A stretch of 16,868 bases of DNA from Holosporales bacterium (GTDB lineage: Bacteria > Pseudomonadota > Alphaproteobacteria > BNTO01), in NCBI GenBank assembly GCA_031265645.1, contig JAISCJ010000020.1:1-16868 (forward strand), read 5' to 3'. Position numbers and translations under genes: made by a program. Under the pieces are notes generated by a model. That model had not been told where the DNA came from, ran no database searches, and was given only the letters and a program-made list of their open reading frames with translations. Positions 1-6,529 of this stretch are shown here, one piece after another; the first letter of the stretch is position 1, and the number at the start of each line of letters is the position of its first letter.

Positions 1-140
1 CAGCCAACAAATCTAGCAAGACACAGGACATATAGATCCTCTAAAAACACAACGGTCTAGCTCCCTCATACAATAAATTAGTCTTGTTGCAAAGTATATT
101 AAAGGAGGAAACCGCCCTGATAATGGAGGGCCTTACAATG
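1..140. other. short gene-free edge downstream of tmk
   Basis: I see no convincing gene here. A weak hairpin (GCCCT at about 114-118 with AGGGC at 127-131) lies just beyond the tmk stop and could end tmk transcription on the minus strand. It lacks a clear T tract. A Shine-Dalgarno-like AAAGGAGG at about 101-108 (plus) precedes an ATG at 123, but the reading frame there has only 35 codons and runs into the tmk 3' end on the opposite strand. Confidence 0.3.
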
Positions 141-833
141 CTACGCCAAAGGAAGAATTTGCTCAAACCCGTGAAGAGTAAGCACGGAAGTCAAGTCTTG
201 CCATATATCATGGTGAATTTGCTCGATTGACTGGCTTGCATCAATTTTTACGCAACGGGCGGGATTTTTATCTAATATTGCTAAGTATTCGTGCCGTACC
301 TTTTGGTGAAAAGCAATATCTATGCGCTCGAAACGGTCTTCCTGTTCAACCGATTGCGATATCCTTGCGTTCGAACGTGCGACCCCTTCATGCGGTTCAA
401 TATCCAGCACATAGGTTCTGTCTGGAAAAAACGAACGCTCGGAGTCGATGTCTTCAAACATTTCGTGAATTGCATCAAAATACTTTCTTGGAATGCCATG
501 TCCCCCTCCTTGATACACTACCGATGAATCAAAAAAACGATCGCAAATAACAATTCCTCCTCGAAGAAGGGTTGGTAAAATAGTCCTCCGCCAATGGTCA
601 TACCTAGCTGCATAAAACAGTAACATCTCGGACACAGGGAACCATCTATCAACTTCCCCCGTGAGCAGCATATTTCTAATCAATTCTGCTCCAGCCGAAC
701 CACCTGGCTCTCGCGTTTTTACGACAGATTGAGACCCATAACATTGCATGAGCCTTTCGTATAATTTTGAACATTGGACGCTTTTTCCGCTGCCTTCTCC
801 CCCTTCTAGGGTAATAAAAAATCCACTGTTCAT
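141..833 (-). CDS. tmk: Thymidylate kinase (dTMP kinase)
   Basis: Phosphorylates dTMP to dTDP with ATP in the cytoplasm, a step of dTTP synthesis. The 230-residue protein is close to the usual family length. Visible motifs in order: the P-loop GGEGSGKS at residues 11-18, TREPGGS at 40-46 (substrate-side loop), the DRF motif at 98-100 followed by FDSSVVYQG at 101-109, the segment LDIEPHEGVAR at 143-153 matching the family's LD-x-DPE-x-G-x-x-R, and a basic/acidic LID region EQEDRFER at 163-170. The ATG at 831-833 starts directly before the P-loop strand, as expected. It stands alone: the usual alphaproteobacterial neighbours (holB, dacC) are not adjacent in this window. The identification is firm. 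Confidence 0.97.
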   Translation of the reverse strand: MNSGFFITLEGGEGSGKSVQCSKLYERLMQCYGSQSVVKTREPGGSAGAELIRNMLLTGEVDRWFPVSEMLLFYAARYDHWRRTILPTLLRGGIVICDRFFDSSVVYQGGGHGIPRKYFDAIHEMFEDIDSERSFFPDRTYVLDIEPHEGVARSNARISQSVEQEDRFERIDIAFHQKVRHEYLAILDKNPARCVKIDASQSIEQIHHDIWQDLTSVLTLHGFEQILPLA

Positions 834-1190
834 ACTTGTTTGCTATTCATTCCTGACCTAGCTAAGATATTAGCGCGTTACGAATAGATATTGGGAGAAT
901 TGTGCAATTCCATTATGAAAAAGTGCACAAAATGCACAATAGGGGACGGGAAACTGTTTCGAACTGAGAAATTCTTGAACTAAAGTAAATATACTTAAGT
1001 GCCAAATGTTTCTAATCAATATCACCTCAAGGTTGGCGCATTCTGCGAGAAACGTTTTAACATAAATCGTGAATCATTTGGCGCCTGGGTATACTCGAGT
1101 TATTGTTTTTGCTTAGCAAACCTTTAAACATGGACTGATCCACTTTTGCGGATCAATCTGCATTGTCGGGATAAGAACAAGATTCTTGGT
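834..1190. other. gene-free interval between tmk and the antiporter gene
   Basis: This 357-bp stretch contains no gene I can support. It holds the TGTGCA repeats upstream of tmk. Near the antiporter stop there is a small hairpin (TGATCC 1136-1141 with GGATCA 1150-1155) that may end that transcript, although no T tract follows it on the minus strand. A second short palindrome, TTTGC-TTA-GCAAA, lies near 1108-1120. The remainder shows nothing recognisable. Confidence 0.4.
898..940 (-). promoter_or_regulatory. Candidate tmk promoter region with TGTGCA/TGCACA repeats
   Basis: About 65-105 bp upstream of tmk there are three copies of a TGCAC/GTGCA core: AATTGTGCAATT at 898-909, AGTGCACAA at 922-930 and ATGCACAAT at 932-940. 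The first and last form an inverted pair (ATTGTGCA/TGCACAAT). On the minus strand CATAAT (912-917) could be a -10 element, with TTGTGC (934-939) as a weak -35, 16 bp apart. An operator overlapping the tmk promoter is therefore possible. This is pattern inference only. Confidence 0.3.
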
Positions 1191-2666
1191 CTAGCCATTT
1201 TTTTGAAAATTTTCTGTCTCAGGAGAATTCGGAGCTTCGTTCGAAGTAGTTGAGGTTGATTCATCCAGAACGTTGATATTATCAACGCCAACAGGAATAT
1301 CAACTTGCTCTGCATGCTCATCCATATGATTTTGCATTTTGGCATGGCAAAGCAGCTTCATCGCCGGAACCTTGCCAAGAACCAGCGATGCCCCAGCCGT
1401 AGCTTGACGGAATCGATGCGTTGCAATTTGCAATGCTCGCCCGAAAAGGTAGCGCATCAGGTCTTTAGACGAATCTATCGAGTTTAATCCTGAAACAACA
1501 TTTAGCCTGCTTGTCAGCTTCATCCAAAAAGGACTGAAGGCGAGCGATAAAACGGTTAATGCAATCAAACACTTTTCAGCAAACTCGAACGAACTGCTAT
1601 CTTGTTTCTCTAAGGCCGTCGTCAGTAAGAAGGAAAACTCGCCAAGCTGAGCTAGTGCAATCCCTACAAATGATGCTTGCACAAGCTTCACCTTCAAACA
1701 GCGTAAAATTGCGATATTGGCCACTGTCTTTACGATAGTGACAACGATTAGCAGCAATCCGATTATGCCCAAGTGGTTCCATACAAATCTAAGATCTAGC
1801 AACAGTCCAATAGACAGGAAAAACACCATAAGCAAAATTTTCTGTATTGGGCGAATGCTTTCTGCAAAAATATTTCCTTTTTCATTTAAATTTCCAAGTG
1901 CCAATCCCGCTAGAAACGCACCATATGGAGCCGTAAGACCAATTCCTCCAGCAATTGCAGCTGCGGCGAAACAAATTGATAGGCTAGTAAGCATGTATAG
2001 GTCTTTATTTTTGCCTAAAATGCTTTCAAAGTCGAATCTCAGCTTGCTATTGCTCCGGCTTAGGTGTCCAACCAACAGCGCAATAAATGCGATAGCAGCA
2101 AGAATTTTTGCTATTATGATTGCCCCACCGCTGCCCCCACCGGTCAATGCTTTCAACGTTAGGATCATAGGAATGACAGCTATGTCCTGTGCTATCAATA
2201 TTCCAACCGTAAGACTGCCAGCGCTTGATTGGACCATGTTCAGGCGCTCGAGCATGCTGACAACAACGGCTGTAGATGACAACGCAATAACAAAACCAAG
2301 CGCGACAGTGAAGTATACAGGCCAGGAAAACGGGATAGATACGACAAAGCTGATGAACAAACCTGCTGCAATTTGCAGAATGACGCAGTAGCTAGACAAG
2401 AGCAAATGTTTCTTAAATGTTTGAATGTTTAAATCGATACCAATCACAAACAAGAGCATTAACACCCCTATTTCGGCAAACATTCGGATTGGCTCACGCG
2501 AAGGGATAAGCGCCATGCAAGAAGGGCCAAGAATGACTCCAGTGAGAACGTAACCAAGTATTGCTGGCTGTTTTAATTGCGTGAAAACAAAACCGCTAGC
2601 CAGCGCGAGAAATGCGACGATGGCAATTTCTAATATTGCAACTTCTTCTGTCACTGACGCGCTCAA
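1191..2666 (-). CDS. KefB/CPA2-type monovalent cation:proton antiporter, membrane domain only
   Basis: A polytopic inner-membrane antiporter of the CPA2 family, expected to exchange K+ or Na+ for H+. The 491-residue protein has about 12 hydrophobic segments over residues 8-385. It shows hallmark family segments: ALSSTAVVVSMLE (128-140), GILIAQDIAVIP (155-166) with the conserved Asp161 of the QD motif, APYGAFLAGLALG (246-258) and AQLGEFSFLL (339-348). Full-length KefB/KefC proteins continue into an RCK/TrkA-N nucleotide-binding domain. Here the C-terminus (about 390-491) is a short polar tail with no Rossmann glycine pattern, so ligand gating of the usual kind is unlikely. The start is uncertain: the longest frame uses TTG at 2664-2666 without a clear ribosome site, and GTG three codons later is possible. 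It is divergent from the exported-protein gene at 2944. Confidence 0.88.
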   Translation of the reverse strand: MSASVTEEVAILEIAIVAFLALASGFVFTQLKQPAILGYVLTGVILGPSCMALIPSREPIRMFAEIGVLMLLFVIGIDLNIQTFKKHLLLSSYCVILQIAAGLFISFVVSIPFSWPVYFTVALGFVIALSSTAVVVSMLERLNMVQSSAGSLTVGILIAQDIAVIPMILTLKALTGGGSGGAIIIAKILAAIAFIALLVGHLSRSNSKLRFDFESILGKNKDLYMLTSLSICFAAAAIAGGIGLTAPYGAFLAGLALGNLNEKGNIFAESIRPIQKILLMVFFLSIGLLLDLRFVWNHLGIIGLLLIVVTIVKTVANIAILRCLKVKLVQASFVGIALAQLGEFSFLLTTALEKQDSSSFEFAEKCLIALTVLSLAFSPFWMKLTSRLNVVSGLNSIDSSKDLMRYLFGRALQIATHRFRQATAGASLVLGKVPAMKLLCHAKMQNHMDEHAEQVDIPVGVDNINVLDESTSTTSNEAPNSPETENFQKNG

Positions 2667-2943
2667 AGTAGAAAAGACACCATGCCTTCATTCTATGACT
2701 CCATCAAAGGTGAAACAATCGTTTTATGAAAAATTATATTTTCAGAAATAAGCAAAAGCAAAGAGATGTAACATATGTCATCCGCTCGCTAGAAAAGCTT
2801 GACTTGAGACACGGGTATCTATTGTCTTGTCGTATACTAATCTGAATAAATTTGTTTTTCAAACAATGCATTTTAACGAAAAAGTAATGATTTTTAATAT
2901 ATATTCTGTATATGGATTAACTTTTTACACAAGAGATGTTGTT

Positions 2944-3525
2944 ATGAATAAAAGCTTAATTACGCTGGCTATGTTGTCATTTGGCGGAATTACCTGGGGC
3001 GTAGATGCCAATATGGACGCGAATTCCCGTAACGCAGATTACGATAGTTTACAAAAAGGGGCTGACGCATTGATACCTAGATCACGCACAACAGACGATA
3101 TTCGACATGAAAGCAAACTACCTCCTGTTCCTGTCAAGCCAGGTGCTTACTCCGAGGATGAGTTGCAAGAGTATTCATTTGCTGAGGAAATCACGGCGAT
3201 GTTCTTCCAGGCGAGAGGCAAATTTGAGGATATGGTGGATAACTTAAGAAATGCCGCTACTATAAACGACTTAATAACGGTTATTAATTTGTTTAATGCG
3301 GAATTTCAGGATTTTGCAAGGCTCGCTTTGGCAGAAAATCACGGAGTTGCACAAACCTTACAAGCAATTCAACAGGCAGTAGATAACGTTTTGCAGGTCT
3401 TGAATAATACGCCTAATCCCAGCCTAGACAATAACAAGGCGGAACTTATAACTCAAATTTCTGCGGCACGAAATCTAGCAAACCAAATCTTTTCAGACGC
3501 AGCTGCTTCTTTGGGCGATTTCTAG
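2944..3525 (+). CDS. Predicted exported helical protein, unrecognised family (193 aa)
   Basis: I do not recognise this protein. The frame is open further upstream, but the ATG at 2944 is preferred because it gives a classic Sec signal peptide: a basic start (MNK), a hydrophobic core at residues 5-17 and a likely cleavage site near residues 20-22 (GVDA). A purine-rich AAGAGA lies about 8-13 bases upstream. The mature part is acidic, has no cysteine, carries a short proline-rich patch (PPVPVKPG, 60-67) and then is mostly predicted helix from about residue 78 to the end, in the style of amphipathic coiled-coil proteins. It is monocistronic: it has its own terminator and faces away from the antiporter gene. 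Periplasmic or secreted location is inferred from the signal only. Confidence 0.75.
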   Translation: MNKSLITLAMLSFGGITWGVDANMDANSRNADYDSLQKGADALIPRSRTTDDIRHESKLPPVPVKPGAYSEDELQEYSFAEEITAMFFQARGKFEDMVDNLRNAATINDLITVINLFNAEFQDFARLALAENHGVAQTLQAIQQAVDNVLQVLNNTPNPSLDNNKAELITQISAARNLANQIFSDAAASLGDF

Positions 3526-3533
3526 TCTCTTTT

Positions 3534-3599
3534 TCCACCTGGCACTATGGAAAACTCAACATTGGTTAAGTTAGTCCAATGTTTCAGGTGGATTTTTTT
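3534..3599 (+). terminator. Rho-independent terminator with an asymmetric two-part stem
   Basis: TCCACCTG (3534-3541) pairs with CAGGTGGA (3585-3592). Inside it AACATTGG (3558-3565) pairs with CCAATGTT (3576-3583) around a 10-base loop. Seven T follow at 3593-3599. The outer and inner stems are separated by 16 unpaired bases on the left but only one on the right. It ends the gene at 2944-3525, nine bases after the stop. Confidence 0.85.
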
Positions 3600-3983
3600 G
3601 CAAGGCACCTAAGTGCAGAATGATTCACTATTTATGCCAAGATATTTCCCGCAGAATGCACCAATACTGAGAAGCTATTGTTTGGAAACATTTAGCGCTT
3701 GAATCGATACCGATTGCCTCGAGAAATTGTTTTCGTTTCAGCAGAATCTTCGATATATGCCAATTCGTCTCGTCCTCAAATCTGTGTTGATTCTTCCTTT
3801 GTCCCATTCCAAAACATTCTTTGGAGAAATATTAATAATGCGCAGAAATGTTTTGTAAATATGGCAACTGTCATGCAACATGCGGCGCTAATCTGCTGAG
3901 AAACCTGAAGTAACCTTTTGGCAGGATATTCACGCTTCCTTACATTCGTTAACTTTTTACGTAATCATCAGCGCTGTACTGGA
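3600..3983. other. gene-free interval, nothing recognised
   Basis: Between the terminator at 3599 and the stop of the minus-strand gene at 3984 I find only short open frames: one on plus from a TTG at 3699, and one of about 47 codons on minus from 3881. Both lack ribosome sites and recognisable content. An inverted repeat, GTAATC (3961-3966) with GATTAC (3982-3987), overlaps the stop codon of the minus-strand gene but has no T tract. No tRNA-like or repeat structure was seen. Confidence 0.4.
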
Positions 3984-5363
3984 TTACTTTTTTTTAGCAA
4001 CAGAAAGCCACAGATTATTCGGCGTTACCGACTTCTTTTTTACTGCTCTTCTCCGTCCCTTCCTAACAGGCCTTTTCCGATTAACGCGCTTCACCGCAAC
4101 AGAATTCATGACAGGAGTAGTGCGAATTGGATTAGCAGAAGGCGGCTGTGGTATAGGCGGCGCAGTATTAGTAGGCTTAACGGAAGTTGGCTGCACGGGA
4201 GCGAGCGGCTCTGCCTCCTTGAGATCGACATGTGGCAAAGCTTTAGGAAGTACCGGCAAAACTTTAGGCAGCACCGGAATTGGATCCGACACATTCGAAG
4301 ACGAAGACTCTGGCAAGCGAGAGTCATTTGTAGGAACATTTGGCTTATCATCAATAATTCGAATTACGGGAGACAGGTCTGATGCCTTTACTGAAGTAAT
4401 ATCTTCATGTTTGTCCGGCTGCGACTGCGACGAGGGAAGCTGATGTTGCGTTGGAGAAAACTTTTGTGCAGCCTTTTTCGATTCGGATACTTTTTTCGAA
4501 GAGAGCTGCGTCCAGGCAACATAATTTTCATTAACAACTTCACGCGTTGCCCTTACATGTTCTACAGGTGGAGCAGCTTCTTTGTCTTTTCGTTTGCCGT
4601 TCAATAACTCTTCTTCACGCTTCAATTCATCAAGCCTAGCTTCTTCCCTCTTTCTTTCAAATTCAATTTCTTCAAGTTCTTCCTTAGTCAAAGGTTTCGA
4701 AGGCAGTGTGTGTGACTCAACGGCATTAAATTGTGCAGCTGGCTGTTGCTTAACTTCTGAATTTTGTGGAAGAGGTTTAGCATCAACGCTTGCTACTAGC
4801 TCCGGGAAAGTTGCACGTTCTAGTTCCTTTGGCTCATCAGCCTGGTTGTCATAGCTGGTATTCTCTTTCTTTTTATCTTCTTTTTTACGCTTTTTGCTCA
4901 AACGGTTCCCTTTTGACGAATTATCTTGCTCTGAGTCAGCATCTTCTGCCATTTTGTTCGCGTTCACTTTACTGGCAGCAATTGCAGCAGCTTCGACCTG
5001 CTTTTGCAGTTCTTTGGATTTTGCATCAGCTTCTTTTATCAAGCGTTTCAATTCTTCTGTGCTAGGATGACTCTGCGTTGATTCTGGCGCACAAGAGCTA
5101 TCTGCTTTCGCGGGCGCTTCTACTTTTACTATTGTTTGATCGGACTCTACGTTAATTTGTGGCTGCAGCAAAATATCATTCGCCTTATGTTCATTATCTT
5201 TCGATGGTGTTTTTCCATAACTGCCAGGAACGCTGAGAGGAGCCAGCGGAATAACTTCGAATTCGTCAGGACCATTATGGTCCAGGCCAAGTCTCGACTT
5301 TACAAAGTCGCACCTTGTGCAAACAACCAAGGTCGCCAGCGATAAGATGAGTTTCTTGTACAA
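3984..5363 (-). CDS. BamF-like (DUF3035-like) N-terminus with long low-complexity, basic-ended tail
   Basis: A 459-residue protein with a membrane-targeting start (residues 1-18; cysteines at 15 and 18). The next segment, GLDHNGPDEFEVIPLAPL (26-43), resembles the start of alphaproteobacterial BamF/DUF3035 outer-membrane lipoproteins, where PDEF and APL-x-x-P are typical. Neither cysteine sits in a canonical lipobox (LVVC and CTRC), so lipidation is doubtful. The rest looks disordered or coiled: helices at about 102-132 and 225-258, a lysine run KKRKKEDKKKE near 157-167, and Pro/Val repeats (VLPKVLPVLPKALP, 364-377) encoded by an imperfect repeat of about 24 bp. A strongly basic patch follows (VKRVNRKRPVRKGRRRAVKKK split over 424-444). 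The start is a TTG at 5361-5363; no better start exists without losing the export signal. The family assignment rests on the short N-terminal match and is tentative. The frame itself is convincing. Confidence 0.7.
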   Translation of the reverse strand: MYKKLILSLATLVVCTRCDFVKSRLGLDHNGPDEFEVIPLAPLSVPGSYGKTPSKDNEHKANDILLQPQINVESDQTIVKVEAPAKADSSCAPESTQSHPSTEELKRLIKEADAKSKELQKQVEAAAIAASKVNANKMAEDADSEQDNSSKGNRLSKKRKKEDKKKENTSYDNQADEPKELERATFPELVASVDAKPLPQNSEVKQQPAAQFNAVESHTLPSKPLTKEELEEIEFERKREEARLDELKREEELLNGKRKDKEAAPPVEHVRATREVVNENYVAWTQLSSKKVSESKKAAQKFSPTQHQLPSSQSQPDKHEDITSVKASDLSPVIRIIDDKPNVPTNDSRLPESSSSNVSDPIPVLPKVLPVLPKALPHVDLKEAEPLAPVQPTSVKPTNTAPPIPQPPSANPIRTTPVMNSVAVKRVNRKRPVRKGRRRAVKKKSVTPNNLWLSVAKKK

Positions 5364-5679
5364 GCAATTAACCCGAAAAACTACCCCTTGCCGGGAATGG
5401 TACCATGTTTAATATTTTGTTAATAGATCGGCAATATATAGGGCACCTACGGTTCTGTGGAGGGATATGCGCAGTAATGTGCATCTCTACTCTCATATAT
5501 ACACTTCAACGCTGAATGCCAGGATTTTTGCGGAGTGTAATCCGCGTAAAATCTAGCATTTTTCCCAGCATTTTATGTGAGAATAGGTATAGTTGGCAAA
5601 GAAATTTACGAAATTTAAATTTATTACTGGCAGAATTATATATGTTAGTGCTTTGACTGATAGTCGTGAAAAGGTAAAC
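5364..5679. other. divergent intergenic region with candidate regulatory palindromes
   Basis: This 316-bp region separates two divergently transcribed genes. It contains a perfect 10-bp palindrome, ATGGTACCAT (5397-5406), a hairpin GCGGA/TCCGC (5530-5534 and 5541-5545, loop of 6), and a candidate plus-strand promoter listed separately. No gene is supported within it. Confidence 0.4.
5593..5621 (+). promoter_or_regulatory. Candidate sigma-70-type promoter of the 5680 gene
   Basis: TTGGCA (5593-5598) and TAAATT (5616-5621) are 17 bp apart, matching 5 of 6 and 4 of 6 consensus bases. A transcript starting near 5628 would give a leader of about 50 bases before the ATG at 5680. Spotted by eye in AT-rich DNA, so chance occurrence is possible. 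Confidence 0.35.
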
Positions 5680-6411
5680 ATGAATAAGATATGGTTAATG
5701 ATCCCAAGAATCATCGTTGTTGTAGCTCTGGCTGTTGTAGTTGGAAATCAGACTACTGCCGCCGCCGACGGAGAAAGTTGCGCGCCTTCGCAAGCCCAGC
5801 GTACCCCTGAAGAACTGAAGACCTCGTTGATGGGACACGTGTACTCTTTTTGTAGTAATAAACAAGATGGCCAAGATTACTTGGACAATCTGGAACAGAT
5901 CGCCTGCGCAGTTAATGACTACATCCGAACTCACAACCCTCCTCGCTGGGATGTTGATGCGGCATCTTGGTTCCCAATAATTTGTCGTCCGCTGCAATTT
6001 TGCAGAGAAACTGTACAATTTTACAGCCGAATTTGTACAGCGATTGAGACCGGAAATCAAATGAATCCGAAAGAAGAAAGAAATAAACTAGAAAAGGAAA
6101 TAGCTGCGGTGGAAAAGGTAAATCTGAATGCAGAGGAGCGGAAGGCGCTCAAAAATGAAACGGCGGAACTAAGCGCGGAAGAGGAAATAGAAAAAATGGT
6201 TAAAAATAATGCCAGGGTCTCTGTAAATTCGTTTACGGCAAAAGAAGATGTGACAAGAGTTAATAGTGACTTGTACGCTGTCAACGAAGATGTGGATGCA
6301 CGAAATATCGAAAATTCGGATGAAGCGTCTGGAGAAAAATCATTCAAAACTCCTCCGTCTTCGTCAGGCAATCAATTTGATAGTGGTGGAAAAATGTTGG
6401 CGCAGAGATAA
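5680..6411 (+). CDS. Predicted secreted protein with novel cysteine-patterned domain (paralogue of 9150 gene), 243 aa
   Basis: No family is recognised. The ATG at 5680 is chosen over upstream in-frame codons because AAGG lies five bases before it and the protein then begins with a Sec signal: MNK, a hydrophobic stretch at residues 8-22, and an alanine-rich probable cleavage site near 27-30. Residues 42-134 form a domain shared with the product of the gene at 9150. By my count 52 of 93 positions are identical, including HNPPRWD (85-91), SWF (96-98), ICRPLQFC (101-108) and YSRICTAI (115-122). Four cysteines are common to both copies (58, 102, 108, 119), suggesting two disulphides or a metal site outside the cytoplasm. 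Residues 135-243 are a highly charged helical and then Ser/Gly-rich tail absent from the paralogue. It is the first gene of a probable operon with the 680-residue gene 118 bp downstream. Confidence 0.82.
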   Translation: MNKIWLMIPRIIVVVALAVVVGNQTTAAADGESCAPSQAQRTPEELKTSLMGHVYSFCSNKQDGQDYLDNLEQIACAVNDYIRTHNPPRWDVDAASWFPIICRPLQFCRETVQFYSRICTAIETGNQMNPKEERNKLEKEIAAVEKVNLNAEERKALKNETAELSAEEEIEKMVKNNARVSVNSFTAKEDVTRVNSDLYAVNEDVDARNIENSDEASGEKSFKTPPSSSGNQFDSGGKMLAQR

Positions 6412-6529
6412 CAGAATGACGAAGAATTCGATGGATAATTAGAAGCGTGATTTTATGAAAAAACATGACCTCACAGGTAAGAAACCGGATAAATACCGGA
6501 CATGAGATGTAAATTGGGAGAAAATTGAT

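Noticed and set aside
123..230. 35-codon plus-strand frame after AAAGGAGG, antisense to the end of tmk
   Set aside because: Spacing to the ATG is too long for the ribosome site, the frame is short, and it overlaps tmk codons.
3699..3899. 66-codon plus-strand frame in the 3600-3983 gap
   Set aside because: TTG start, no ribosome site, and composition like random AT-rich DNA.
6455..6505. 16-codon frame (MKKHDLTGKKPDKYRT) between the 5680 and 6530 genes
   Set aside because: AGAAG lies upstream, so a leader peptide is possible, but there is no attenuator structure and no other support for translation.
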